DNA of 64,000 nt. Origin: Rhodocyclaceae bacterium (lineage in GTDB: Bacteria > Pseudomonadota > Gammaproteobacteria > Burkholderiales > Rhodocyclaceae). A program made the translations under genes and the position numbers. This document shows positions 32,907 to 41,127 of the stretch, piece by piece (within the stretch, counting starts at the first letter, position 1; the number at the start of each line of letters is the position of its first letter). A model generated the notes under the pieces. The model ran no database searches. It was not told where the DNA came from and saw only the letters and a program-made list of their open reading frames with translations. The DNA is taken from NCBI GenBank assembly GCA_019455325.1, contig JACFMQ010000004.1, positions 186,001-250,000 of the forward strand, in the 5' to 3' direction.

Positions 32907-34838
32907 TCAGGCGGGCAGATCGGCGACGAGGCGGATCGAGGCCGTCAGCTCTTCGAGCTGGAAGTGCGGCTTGAGGAACACGGTCGCCCGGTAGGCGCCC
33001 GGCTCCCCCGGCACGTCGACGACGACGATCGACGCCTCGCGCAGCGGAAAGGCGGACTTGACGTCCTGCGAGGCGTTGTCGTCGAGCAGCACGTACTGCG
33101 AGATCCAGGCGTTGAGAAAGGTCTCGACGTTGGCGCGCGTCAGGAAGCCGCCCACCTTCTCGCGCACGATCACCTTGATGTAGTGGGCGAAGCGCGACGC
33201 GGCGAGGATGTAGGGCAGGCGCGACGACAGCGCGGCGTTGGCGTTGGCGTCGGCGTTGATGTAGCGCTTCGGCCGGTTGGTGGTCTGGCCGCCGAAGAAG
33301 GCCGCCTTGCCGCTGCCCTTGCAGTGGCACAGGGCGATGAAGCCGAGGTCGTTCAGCTCCTTCTCGCGGCGGTCGGTGATCGCCACCTCGGTCGGGCAGA
33401 ACAGTTCCTTGATGCCGTCGTCGCCGCCGCTGGCGAAGGTATAGATGGGCAGCCCCTCGACCAGGCCGCCGCCCTGGACGCCGCGGATCGCCGCCGTCCA
33501 GCTGTAGAGCGAGAAGGCGTTGGTGATCCGCTCGGCGAGGAAGTAGGCGGCGTTGCCCCAGAGGAAATGATCGTTCTCGGGCACGTTGCCGGCGGCGAGG
33601 ACCTGCTCCTCGAAGTCGAAGCCGTCGGCCGGCAGGGTCTTCTCGCCGTACGGCAGGCGCAGCAGCACGCGCGGCATGACCAGCGAGACGTAGCGCGAGT
33701 CCTCGGTGTCGCGGAATTCCATCCACTTGGTCAGGTCGGCCCCCTCGAAGATCTTCGCCAGGTCGCGCGGCTTGGCCAGGTCGGCGTAGCCCTTGAGGCC
33801 GAACATCTCCGGCGAGGCCGCCGACAGGAAGGGCGCGTGCGCGGCGGCGGCCACCCCGGAAATCTTCTCCAGGAAGCTCATGTTGGGCGCGCCCGGGCCG
33901 AGCTCGTAGCCGCCGAGCAGCAGGCTGTAGGGCGAACCGCCGTAGGTGCCGTACTCGGCTTCGTAGATCAGCTTGAAGAGCTTGCTCTGGTCGAATTCGA
34001 CCGCCTTGTCCATGTCGTCCTGAAGCTCCTTCAGGGTGGCGTTGAACACGCGCAGCTTCAGTCGGGTGCCGGTTTCGCTGCGCGACACCAGATGGAAGAG
34101 GCCGCGCCACGTGGCCTCCATTTCCTTGAAGCGCGGCGCGTGCATGACGGCGGAGAGCTGCGCGCTCAGCGCGCTATCGATCGCCCGCACGGCGAAGTCG
34201 ATCGACAGCGCCGCGCCACGGCCCTTGCCGCCCGGCGCGGTGATCACCGGGACGACGTGCTTCTCGAAGGCGGCGGCGAGGCCGGTCTTGAAGCCATCGT
34301 CCTTTTCCGGAAAACCTTCCGCGAGCTTGCCGGCGAGTTCCTCCGACCACGCCGACGCTTCCTCCACGCCGGCGGTCGCCGCTTCCAGCGCCTGCGCGGC
34401 GACGTCGCTGATTTCCGCGCGCGCCTGCGCATCCCGCAGCAGCTTGCGCTGCTGGAACACCTCATCGAGCGCGCCGACCTTGTCGACCACGCGGATCGGA
34501 TCGAAATCGCTCAGGCTCTCGAACACGATGGCGCCATTGAGCTTGCCCGTGCCGCCCGGCAGGACGTTGTCGACGTCCTTTAGGGCGACGCGCGGCGCGC
34601 TCTGCTTGAGCACCTCGTTGAAGCTGTCGCGGTCGATGTCGACCATCTTGCGTTCCTTGATGTCGGGAGGAACCGCCGGATCGGCGTCCGGATCGCGGTC
34701 GCCGCTCAGGTCGGCGAAGATGCCGACGATGAAGGGCAGCTCGCGCTTCTCGATGGCTCCATTGGTATGCACGTCGTAGGTGATCCGCACACGCGGCGGC
34801 CGCACCCGCAACAGCTTCTTCTGCACGCTTTCACTCAT
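32907..34838 (-). CDS. tssBC: T6SS contractile sheath protein, TssB-TssC fusion
   Basis: A 643-residue single chain that joins the two sheath subunits. Residues 1-140 are TssB: VQKKLLRVRPPRVRITYDV, LPFIVGIFADLSGD, KMVDIDRDSFNEVL. Residues about 195-643 are TssC: SIDFAVRAIDSALSAQLSAV, FKEMEATWRGLFHLVS, RVLLRLPYGEKT, LPYILAASRFAHYIKVIVRE. The 50-residue junction (DVAAQALEAATAGVEEASAW...) replaces the TssB C-terminus and the TssC N-terminus. It holds no Met between residues 64 and 232, so no separate TssC start is present. GAGG lies 7 bases before the ATG. It is the first gene after the sigma-54-like promoter. Confidence 0.9.
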   Translation of the reverse strand: MSESVQKKLLRVRPPRVRITYDVHTNGAIEKRELPFIVGIFADLSGDRDPDADPAVPPDIKERKMVDIDRDSFNEVLKQSAPRVALKDVDNVLPGGTGKLNGAIVFESLSDFDPIRVVDKVGALDEVFQQRKLLRDAQARAEISDVAAQALEAATAGVEEASAWSEELAGKLAEGFPEKDDGFKTGLAAAFEKHVVPVITAPGGKGRGAALSIDFAVRAIDSALSAQLSAVMHAPRFKEMEATWRGLFHLVSRSETGTRLKLRVFNATLKELQDDMDKAVEFDQSKLFKLIYEAEYGTYGGSPYSLLLGGYELGPGAPNMSFLEKISGVAAAAHAPFLSAASPEMFGLKGYADLAKPRDLAKIFEGADLTKWMEFRDTEDSRYVSLVMPRVLLRLPYGEKTLPADGFDFEEQVLAAGNVPENDHFLWGNAAYFLAERITNAFSLYSWTAAIRGVQGGGLVEGLPIYTFASGGDDGIKELFCPTEVAITDRREKELNDLGFIALCHCKGSGKAAFFGGQTTNRPKRYINADANANAALSSRLPYILAASRFAHYIKVIVREKVGGFLTRANVETFLNAWISQYVLLDDNASQDVKSAFPLREASIVVVDVPGEPGAYRATVFLKPHFQLEELTASIRLVADLPA

Positions 34839-34976
34839 TTGCTTGCCTCATTCAAGGGTCCGGGAAGATCGCCCGGACTCGAATCCGGACGGCCGCCATC
34901 GGCGGCAGCGTTCGAGAACTCGCGTGCGGCCCGGCGCGATCGCCGCTGCTGCCCGGAGTTGCCTCGGCATGCTGTT

Positions 34977-34992
34977 ATCAATTCCCGTGCCA
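34977..34992 (-). promoter_or_regulatory. Sigma-54-type promoter before tssBC
   Basis: The minus strand reads TGGCACGGGAATTGAT, preceded by C. It matches the consensus YTGGCACGRNNNTTGCW at all but one position (TTGAT in place of TTGCW at the -12 element). It lies about 140 bases upstream of the tssBC ATG, and a sigma-54 activator is encoded 750 bases further upstream. The -12 mismatch may weaken it. Confidence 0.65.
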
Positions 34993-35079
34993 GCCTGGGC
35001 TTTTCGTCCATACCGTTGAATTAAAATGATTATTTCGAAATACGGGCGGACTGGCGCAGGAAGCGCCCCGGAATGGAAA

Positions 35080-35103
35080 GCGCCCGCGCATCGACGCGGG
35101 CGC
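35080..35103. repeat. Perfect 9-bp inverted repeat with 6-base loop
   Basis: GCGCCCGCG at 35080-35088 pairs with CGCGGGCGC at 35095-35103. No U-rich tract follows in either direction, so it is not a standard intrinsic terminator, although it lies where transcription from 35315-35566 should end. It may be an activator site or a weak terminator. Confidence 0.4.
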
Positions 35104-35314
35104 GAATGACGAAATCATTCAGAATCAAAGGCATGCGTGCATTCTCTCGTCATGGGTCGGCAATAACGAAGGCAGGCGGGGGTAGGTCGATTTTTTCCCG
35201 CAGGAGAGAAAAATTCTTCCTCGCGGACGGCACGGCCGAACGCCGGCGCGCGCCGCGGGAAGGCGACGGCAAGGAACGGGCAGGGGAAAGACGGAGGCGG
35301 ACGGAGCCGTCGGC

Positions 35315-35566
35315 TCAGTCGGCGGGCGCCGGGCGCGCGCGGCGCCACAGCACGCTGTTGCCGATCATCAGGCGCTCGACCGCACCGGCGGCCTCCAGCC
35401 GCTCCAGCGCAACGGTCGTGATGATCGGAGACTCCGGCAGGTCGGGCCAGAAGATCCACCAGCGATGGATGCCATCGAGCGTGTCCGCGCTCTCCGGCCG
35501 CTGCGCCAGAAACTCGCGGATCGCCGCTTCGGCAAAGAGAACGGTCTGTTCGTCGATCATGGTCAT
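35315..35566 (-). CDS. Small hypothetical protein next to T6SS regulator
   Basis: An 83-residue protein starting MTMIDEQTVLFAEAAIREFL and containing GIHRWWIFWPDLPES and TTVALERLEAAGAVERLMI. The pattern of helices followed by a short LERLEAAGAVER segment resembles a winged-helix, but I would not assign a DNA-binding role. It lies between the sigma-54 activator and the tssBC promoter on the same strand. It may be co-transcribed with the activator. Function unknown. Confidence 0.6.
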   Translation of the reverse strand: MTMIDEQTVLFAEAAIREFLAQRPESADTLDGIHRWWIFWPDLPESPIITTVALERLEAAGAVERLMIGNSVLWRRARPAPAD

Positions 35567-35737
35567 GGGTTTCCGGGCGATACGCACGCAACGAACGTGC
35601 CCACGACGCGCCGCCATCGGGCATTCCTCCGAGGAGGAAATCCACCCGACCGGGGAAAGAATCACCCGGCGGCATCCATGGAACGAAACCCGCGAACGGC
35701 GGCGCGGCTGGCGAAACACGCCAGGCGCGCGGGGCGG

Positions 35738-36739
35738 CTATGCCGCGGCGCCGTCGTCCTCGTGGCCGATGCCGTACTTGCGCACCAGCTTGCCGAAGGC
35801 GCTGCGATCCTGGCGGGCCAGGCGTGCGGCGCGCGAGATGTTGCCGTCGGCGCGCGAGAGCATGGCGAACACGTAACTGCGCTCGAACTCGGCCACGGCC
35901 CGCGCCTTCGCCTCGCGGAAAGCCGGCAGCTCCCCCTTGCCGGCATCGCTCGGCCGCATCGCGGACGCGGGCATCAGCTCGGCGCGCGACTCGGCCAGGC
36001 GCAGCTCGCTTTCTTCGCACAGCAGGAATTCCCGATGCATCACGTTTTCAAGCTCGCGCACGTTGCCGGGCCACGGGTAGCGCTCGATGAAATCCCGCCC
36101 CTCGGCATGCAGCCGCTTGAGCGGCAGCCGGTACTGGTGGCTGAAGCGCTGCAGCATGGCGCGCGCCAGCACCTCCGCGTCCCCCTCCCGCTCGCGCAGG
36201 GGCGGCATGTGCAGGGTGATGACGTTCAGGCGGTAGAGCAGGTCCTTGCGGAACAGGCGCGCCTCCGCCAGGCACCGCAGGTCGGCGTTGCTCGCCACCG
36301 CCACCCGCACGTCCACCTGGCGCAGGGTGCCGCCGCCGACGCGGCGATAGGTGCGATCCTGCAGGAAACGCAGCAGGGCCGCCTGCGCCCTGGGGCTCAG
36401 GGTATCGACCTCGTCTAGGAACAGGGTGCCGCCGGCCGCCTCGCCGATCAGGCCGGCGGAGGCGTTCTTCGCATCGGTGAAGGCGCCGCGTTCATGGCCG
36501 AACAGCTCGCTCTCCACCAGCGATTCCGAGAGCGCCCCGCAATTCACAGGGACGAAGGGGCGATCGGAGCGGGCGCTGAGATAGTGGATCGCGCGCACCG
36601 CCAGCTCCTTGCCGGTGCCGGTCTCGCCATTGACCAGCACGGTCGCGTCGAGGCGCGCCATGCTGTGTATCTGGGCGACGGTCTTCTGGAACTGGGGAGA
36701 CGAACCGATCAGATTGAAGCGCGACAGACCTTCCATCAT
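35738..36739 (-). CDS. Sigma-54-dependent transcriptional activator lacking a sensor domain
   Basis: A 333-residue bacterial enhancer-binding protein. It consists of an AAA+ domain from near residue 10 (NLIGSSPQFQKTVAQI; Walker A GETGTGKE; Walker B GGTLFLDEVD; sensor RFRKDLLYRLN-type LFRKDLLYRLNV) and a C-terminal Fis-type helix-turn-helix (DGNISRAARLARQDRSAFGK). There is no N-terminal receiver, GAF or PAS domain. The sigma-54 contact loop reads GAFTDA in place of the consensus GAFTGA. The start at 36739 (MMEGLSRF) follows GGGAG; a longer frame exists upstream but looks non-coding. Position suggests it activates the T6SS promoter at 34977-34992. Confidence 0.85.
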   Translation of the reverse strand: MMEGLSRFNLIGSSPQFQKTVAQIHSMARLDATVLVNGETGTGKELAVRAIHYLSARSDRPFVPVNCGALSESLVESELFGHERGAFTDAKNASAGLIGEAAGGTLFLDEVDTLSPRAQAALLRFLQDRTYRRVGGGTLRQVDVRVAVASNADLRCLAEARLFRKDLLYRLNVITLHMPPLREREGDAEVLARAMLQRFSHQYRLPLKRLHAEGRDFIERYPWPGNVRELENVMHREFLLCEESELRLAESRAELMPASAMRPSDAGKGELPAFREAKARAVAEFERSYVFAMLSRADGNISRAARLARQDRSAFGKLVRKYGIGHEDDGAAA

Positions 36740-36973
36740 TGCTCCCTTCAGGGCGAATCCCGGGGCTGCGTGCATCCCTTCCGGCAGACCGGCGGGCGCC
36801 CGCCGGGCCTGGCGGCACGCCGGCGGGTTTCCATATGGCATTCGACGTCAAAGCGAGCAGTAAAGGACAAGCCGGCGGCGACGTCAACCATTCCAATGGA
36901 TTAATGTCGTTCCGGTAGGCTGCGGTGGCAGCGCATCTTCGGGCGGTCGGGGCGCCGCGGCCGCCGTCCCGCC

Positions 36974-37001
36974 GCGCATCGCCGGGCTGCCGGCGATGCG
37001 C
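36974..37001 (-). terminator. Strong hairpin directly after trpE
   Basis: GCGCATCGCCGG (36974-36985) and CCGGCGATGCGC (36990-37001) form a perfect 12-bp stem with a 4-base loop, 8 bases beyond the trpE stop. No U-run follows, but such GC-rich hairpins commonly end transcripts in high-GC betaproteobacteria. It would prevent read-through from trpE into the T6SS island. Confidence 0.65.
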
Positions 37002-37009
37002 AGCGGCGG

Positions 37010-38497
37010 TCATTCCATCCGCGTATCGAGCCCGTGCTCGGCCATCTCCGCCGCGCGCAGCACGGCGCGCGCCTTGCTCTGGGTTTCCTGCCATTCGGCG
37101 GTCGGATCGGAGTCGGCGACGATGCCGGCGCCGGCCTGGACGCTGAGCTGGCCGTCCTTGATCACCGCCGTGCGGATGGCGATCGCCAGATCCATGTCGC
37201 CGTGGAAACCCAGGTAGCCGATGGCACCGCCGTAGATGCCGCGCTTCACCGGCTCCAGTTCGTCGATGATCTCCATGGCCCGCACCTTCGGCGCGCCGGA
37301 GAGCGTGCCGGCGGGCAGCGTCGCCTTGAGCACGTCGAGCGCGTTCAGCCCCGGCCGCAGCTTGCCCTCGACGTTGGAGACGATGTGCATCACGTGCGAA
37401 TAGCGTTCGATGACCATGTTCTCGGTGACGCGGACCGAGCCGACCTGGGCGACGCGGCCGGCGTCGTTGCGGCCGAGGTCGAGCAGTTGCACGTGCTCGG
37501 CGCGCTCCTTCTGGTCGGCGAGCAGTTCCTTCTCCAGCGCCTGGTCTTCCTCGTGCGAGGCGCCGCGGCGGCGCGTGCCGGCGATCGGGCGGACGGTGAC
37601 GACGCCTTCGCCGTGCTCGTGTTCGAGGCGCACGAGAATCTCCGGCGAGGCGCCGACGATGTGGAAGTCCTCGCAGTCGAAGTAGTACATGTAGGGCGAC
37701 GGGTTGAGCGTGCGCAGCGCGCGGTAGAGCGCCAGCGGGCTCGCCGTGAACGGCTTGGTCATGCGCTGCGAGAGCACCACCTGCATGACGTCGCCGTCCT
37801 TGATGTACTGCTTGGCCCTGGCCACGGCGGCCTTGAACGGCCCTTCGCCGAAGATCGAGACGGCCGGCTGCGACGGCGTCGGCTTCTCTTCCGGGATGCA
37901 CGCCGGCGCACGCAGCCTGGCCAGCAGTTCCTTGAGTCGCGCGCGCGCCTTCTGGAAGGCGCCGGGCACACCGGGTTCGGCGTAGACGACCAGCGTCAGC
38001 TTGCCGGAGAGGTTGTCGACGACGGCGATCTCTTCCGAGAGAAAGAGCAGGATGTCCGGCGTGCCGAGGTCGCCGGCCTTCTGCGTGCGGGTCAGCCGCG
38101 TCTCGACGTAGCGCACCGTGTCGTAGCCGAAGGCGCCGACCAGGCCGCCGCAGAAGCGCGGCAGGTTCGACGCGGGCGCGGCGCGGAAGCGCGTCATGAA
38201 CTTCTCGATGAAGTCGAGCGGATTGGTGTCGTCCTCGCGCTCGGAGATGCGCTGGCCGGTCAGCACCAGCACCTGGTGGCCGTAGACGGCGATGCGCGTC
38301 GGGCTGGAGATGCCGATGAAGGAATAGCGGCCGAAGCGCTCGCCGCCCTGCACCGATTCGAGCAGGTAGGAATACGGCGAGTCGGCCAGCTTCAGGTAGA
38401 TGGACAGCGGCGTGTCGAGATCGGCGAAGGTCTCGAGCGTGACGGGGATGCGGTTGTAGCCCTGCGCGGCGAGCGCGTTGAATTCGGTTTCGGTCAT
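37010..38497 (-). CDS. trpE: Anthranilate synthase component I
   Basis: A 495-residue chorismate-using enzyme that makes anthranilate with TrpG. Chorismate-binding marks include [64 protein letters not shown] and [20 protein letters not shown]. The N-terminal region has the Trp feedback-site pattern [18 protein letters not shown]. It lies downstream of gph with a 158-base leader that encodes a Trp-rich peptide. Its partner trpG is 36 kb away, which is unusual. Confidence 0.98.
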   Translation of the reverse strand: MTETEFNALAAQGYNRIPVTLETFADLDTPLSIYLKLADSPYSYLLESVQGGERFGRYSFIGISSPTRIAVYGHQVLVLTGQRISEREDDTNPLDFIEKFMTRFRAAPASNLPRFCGGLVGAFGYDTVRYVETRLTRTQKAGDLGTPDILLFLSEEIAVVDNLSGKLTLVVYAEPGVPGAFQKARARLKELLARLRAPACIPEEKPTPSQPAVSIFGEGPFKAAVARAKQYIKDGDVMQVVLSQRMTKPFTASPLALYRALRTLNPSPYMYYFDCEDFHIVGASPEILVRLEHEHGEGVVTVRPIAGTRRRGASHEEDQALEKELLADQKERAEHVQLLDLGRNDAGRVAQVGSVRVTENMVIERYSHVMHIVSNVEGKLRPGLNALDVLKATLPAGTLSGAPKVRAMEIIDELEPVKRGIYGGAIGYLGFHGDMDLAIAIRTAVIKDGQLSVQAGAGIVADSDPTAEWQETQSKARAVLRAAEMAEHGLDTRME

Positions 38498-38575
38498 GGT
38501 GCCCTCAAGCGGGAATTTCGTTATGCGGTCCGGGGATGTCTTGTTCTTGTCCGCCCCGGCGACGGACGGAAATCG

Positions 38576-38659
38576 TCAGCGTTGGCGCGAACGCCACCAC
38601 TCGCGGCGCCAGGCGCCGGAGAACGATTCCGTCGAAATAACGAAGGGCTTGCGGGTCAC
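38576..38659 (-). promoter_or_regulatory. trpL: Putative trp leader peptide (attenuator) before trpE
   Basis: A 27-codon frame starting with GTG (overlapping the gph stop as GTGA) and ending GAWRREWWRSRQR-stop. It carries three Trp codons, two of them adjacent, and WWRS resembles the WWRTS end of the E. coli TrpL peptide. Downstream and before trpE the RNA can form alternative hairpins: GUCCG with CGGAC, or CCGGGG with CCCCGG whose first arm lies in the loop of the former. A stable GGCG-UUCG-CGCC stem sits over the last codons. No U-run was seen, so a translational or Rho-linked form is possible. Confidence 0.55.
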
Positions 38660-39348
38660 GATGCGGGCAGTGTCTGTCGGTTGATTTCGGCCACGCGGCG
38701 CGCGGCTTCGAGCAGGTCGGATACTAGCGCATCGCAATTGGCCGTGTCCACCGGCCCTTCCTCGGTGTAGCCGTAGGGCACGGCGAAGGCGCGGCAGCCG
38801 GCGGCGCGGGCAGCGAGGATGTCGTTGTCGGAGTCGCCGATGTGCAGGTTTTCCTCAGGCCGCACGCCGAGGATGTTGCAGGCATGCAGGATCGGCTCGG
38901 GATGCGGCTTCCTGTTCGCCGTGGTGTCGCCCGACACGGCGACGACGAAGAAATCGGCCAGCCCGGTCTTTTCCAGCAGCGGCCCGGTGAAGGCCGTCGG
39001 CTTGTTGGTGACGACGGCGAGCGGCAGGCCGAGGCCGCGGAAGGCGGCGAGCCCCGCGCGCACGCCGGGATACTCGCGCGCCGCGCGGCCGTTCACGTCG
39101 GCGTAATGGCGGCGGAAGACGGCGATGGCGTGTGCCAGCAGCTCGCCGTCGGGCGCCCGGCCGTCGGCGGCGGTGAGGCAGCGCTCGACGAGCACGGCCA
39201 TGCCCTCGCCGACGAAGCGGCGGACCCGGTCGACGCCGTGCGGCGCCCGGCCCAGTTCGACCATGGCCGCGTCGCAGGCGGCGGCGAGGTCGGCGACGGT
39301 GTCGAGCAGCGTGCCGTCGAGATCGAAGGTGACGGAACGGATCTTCAA
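38656..39348 (-). CDS. gph: Phosphoglycolate phosphatase (HAD family)
   Basis: A 230-residue HAD phosphatase that removes phosphate from 2-phosphoglycolate. Motif I is [12 protein letters not shown], motif II VVTNKP, motif III/IV KPHPEP and [12 protein letters not shown]. The start is a TTG at 39348 overlapping the rpe stop (TTGA), giving [12 protein letters not shown] as the N-terminus; this is the only start that fits family length. The order rpe-gph-trpE is typical of betaproteobacteria. Confidence 0.93.
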   Translation of the reverse strand: MKIRSVTFDLDGTLLDTVADLAAACDAAMVELGRAPHGVDRVRRFVGEGMAVLVERCLTAADGRAPDGELLAHAIAVFRRHYADVNGRAAREYPGVRAGLAAFRGLGLPLAVVTNKPTAFTGPLLEKTGLADFFVVAVSGDTTANRKPHPEPILHACNILGVRPEENLHIGDSDNDILAARAAGCRAFAVPYGYTEEGPVDTANCDALVSDLLEAARRVAEINRQTLPAS

Positions 39349-40034
39349 ACCTTGGCCAGCTCCGCGCGCAGCGCGCCGATCACCGAGTCGTAGCGGTGCG
39401 GGTCGCTCTCCCTGCCGGCGCCATAGACGGCCGAGCCGGCGACGAAGGCATCCGCGCCGGCGCGGGCGATCTCGGCGATGTTGTCGACCTTGACGCCGCC
39501 GTCCACCTCGAGCCGGATGCGGCGGCCGGTGCGTTCGGCGTAGGCGTCGATTTTCGCGCGCGCGGCCTTGAGTTTTTCCAGCGTCGCCGGGATGAACTTC
39601 TGCCCGCCGAAGCCGGGGTTCACGCTCATCAGCAGCACCAGGTCGAGCTTGTCCATGACCCAGTCCATGTGTTCCAGGGACGTCGCCGGGTTGAAGACGA
39701 GGCCGGCCTGGCAGCCGCTGTCGCGGATCAGGCCGAGCGTGCGGTCGACGTGTTCGGACGCTTCCGGGTGGAAGGTGATGATGTTGGCGCCGGCCTTCGC
39801 AAAGTCGGGAACGATGCGGTCGACCGGCTTGACCATCAGGTGCACGTCGATCGGCGCCTCGGTCAGCGGCCGGATCGCCTCGCAGACGAGCGGACCGATG
39901 GTCAGGTTCGGCACGTAGTGGTTGTCCATCACGTCGAAGTGGATCCAGTCGGCGCCGGAAGCGATGACGTTCCGCACTTCCTCGCCGAGCCTGGCGAAGT
40001 CGGCCGAAAGAATGCTGGGGGCGATGACGTGCAT
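39345..40034 (-). CDS. rpe: Ribulose-phosphate 3-epimerase
   Basis: A 229-residue TIM-barrel enzyme that interconverts ribulose 5-phosphate and xylulose 5-phosphate. Motifs: [48 protein letters not shown] and [13 protein letters not shown] start it at the ATG at 40034 (MHVIAPSIL); a Met seven residues upstream is possible. Its TGA overlaps the TTG start of gph. Confidence 0.97.
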   Translation of the reverse strand: MHVIAPSILSADFARLGEEVRNVIASGADWIHFDVMDNHYVPNLTIGPLVCEAIRPLTEAPIDVHLMVKPVDRIVPDFAKAGANIITFHPEASEHVDRTLGLIRDSGCQAGLVFNPATSLEHMDWVMDKLDLVLLMSVNPGFGGQKFIPATLEKLKAARAKIDAYAERTGRRIRLEVDGGVKVDNIAEIARAGADAFVAGSAVYGAGRESDPHRYDSVIGALRAELAKV

Positions 40035-40061
40035 GGCGGCGGTTCCGGGAAGCAAAGCGCG

Positions 40062-40070
40062 ATTCTAGCA
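40062..40070 (-). promoter_or_regulatory. Extended -10 promoter element for rpe
   Basis: TGCTAGAAT on the minus strand, 27 bases before the chosen rpe ATG, matches an extended -10 (TGnTATAAT) with one mismatch. No good -35 was found. The same nine bases precede secA, and TGCTAAAAT precedes lpxC. Confidence 0.45.
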
Positions 40071-40090
40071 AGAACCTCGGCGGCCCCGTC

Positions 40091-40119
40091 TTGTCATGGC
40101 CGGCGCTTTGCTGTGCAAT
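40091..40119 (+). promoter_or_regulatory. Sigma-70-like promoter for apaG
   Basis: TTGTCA at 40091-40096 and TGCAAT at 40114-40119 with a 17-base spacer, 35 bases before the apaG ATG. The -35 is 5/6 and the -10 4/6 to consensus. Confidence 0.4.
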
Positions 40120-40153
40120 GCTCCGACCCCCACGACAACGCCCCGACCCCGAC

Positions 40154-40537
40154 ATGAGCCAGGATGCCAGATACGCCATCGAAGTCCGCGCCGTCCCGCA
40201 GTTCGTCGCCGACCAGTCGAACCCGGAGGACGAGCACTACGTGTTCGCCTACACGATCACCATCCGTAACGTCGGCACCGTCGCCGCGCAACTGATCTCG
40301 CGCCACTGGATCATCACCGACGCCGACGAGCGGGTGCAGGAAGTGCGCGGCCTCGGCGTCGTCGGCCAGCAGCCGCTGCTGCAGCCCGGCGAGCGCTTCG
40401 AATACACCAGCGGCTGCGCGCTGCCGACGCCGGTCGGCACGATGCGCGGCAGCTACCGGATGGTGGCCGAGGACGGCACGCACTTCGACGCCGTCATCCC
40501 CGAGTTCACGCTCGCCGCGCCGCGCATGCTGCATTGA
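40154..40537 (+). CDS. apaG: ApaG domain protein
   Basis: A 127-residue beta-sandwich protein (Co2+/Mg2+ efflux-associated in name; exact function unsettled). Family marks: VFAYTITIRNVGTVAAQLIS, RHWIITDADERVQEVRGLGV, GERFEYTSGCALPTPVGTMR and GSYRMV. The ATG at 40154 fits the conserved N-terminus MSQDARYAIEV. It is divergent from rpe, and its stop overlaps the TTG start of the methyltransferase gene. Confidence 0.95.
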   Translation: MSQDARYAIEVRAVPQFVADQSNPEDEHYVFAYTITIRNVGTVAAQLISRHWIITDADERVQEVRGLGVVGQQPLLQPGERFEYTSGCALPTPVGTMRGSYRMVAEDGTHFDAVIPEFTLAAPRMLH

Positions 40538-41127
40538 CGCTGCGCACCGCCTACACGCTGATCGCCCCGTTCTACGACCTGGCGATCGAACGCGCGACGC
40601 GCGCGGCGCGCCGCGCCAGCCTGGCGCAGTTGCCGGCGACGCCGGCGCGCGTGCTGGTGAACGGCGTCGGCACCGGCCTCGACCTGCCGCTCTTGCCGCG
40701 CCAGCATCGCTACGTCGGCCTCGACCTCACCGCCGCCATGCTCCGGCGCACGCTGCCGCGCGGCACGGACCTGGACTTTCGGCCGGTGCAGGGCGACGCG
40801 CACGCGCTGCCCTTCGCCGACGGGAGCTTCGACCACGCGGTGCTGCACCTGATCCTCGCCGTCGTGCCGGACCCGGGTGCCTGTCTGGCCGAGGCCGCGC
40901 GCGTGCTCCGCCCCGGCGGCAGCGTGCTGGTCTTCGACAAGTTCCTGAAGCGCGGCCAGCCGGCGCCGCTGCGGCGCCTCGCCAACCCGCTCGTGCGCCG
41001 GCTGGCGACGCGGCTGGACGTGGTCTTCGAGGAGGTGCTCGACGCGACGCCGGGCCTGCGGCTGGAGCACGACGCGCCGGCGCTGGCCGGCGGCTGGTTC
41101 CGGCTGATCCGCCTAAGCCGCGTCTGA
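40534..41127 (+). CDS. Class I SAM-dependent methyltransferase
   Basis: A 197-residue methyltransferase of the Methyltransf_11/UbiE-like group. Motif I is RVLVNGVGTGLDLPLL (Asn replacing the usual acidic or Gly residue), motif II YVGLDLTAAML, then GDAHALPFADGSFDHAVLHL and EAARVLRPGGSVLVFDKFL. The start is a TTG overlapping the apaG stop (TTGA), the only start that keeps the AdoMet-binding N-terminus. Substrate not determinable. Its 3' end overlaps that of the convergent permease gene by 15 bases. Confidence 0.85.
   Translation: MTLRTAYTLIAPFYDLAIERATRAARRASLAQLPATPARVLVNGVGTGLDLPLLPRQHRYVGLDLTAAMLRRTLPRGTDLDFRPVQGDAHALPFADGSFDHAVLHLILAVVPDPGACLAEAARVLRPGGSVLVFDKFLKRGQPAPLRRLANPLVRRLATRLDVVFEEVLDATPGLRLEHDAPALAGGWFRLIRLSRV

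Larger units (their letters stand above)
34839..35314. other. Intergenic region upstream of the T6SS structural operon
   Basis: 476 bases without a convincing gene. It holds the -24/-12-like promoter (34977-34992), an AT-rich patch at about 35015-35040 (ATTAAAATGATTATTTCGAAA) that could bind IHF or an activator, and a perfect 9-bp inverted repeat at 35080-35103 with a 6-base loop. The rest is GC-rich and featureless by eye. It is the natural regulatory region for tssBC and the genes behind it. Confidence 0.6.

Noticed and set aside
35080-35103. Hairpin upstream of tssBC as an intrinsic terminator
   Set aside because: Listed only as an inverted repeat because no U-rich tract follows on either strand.
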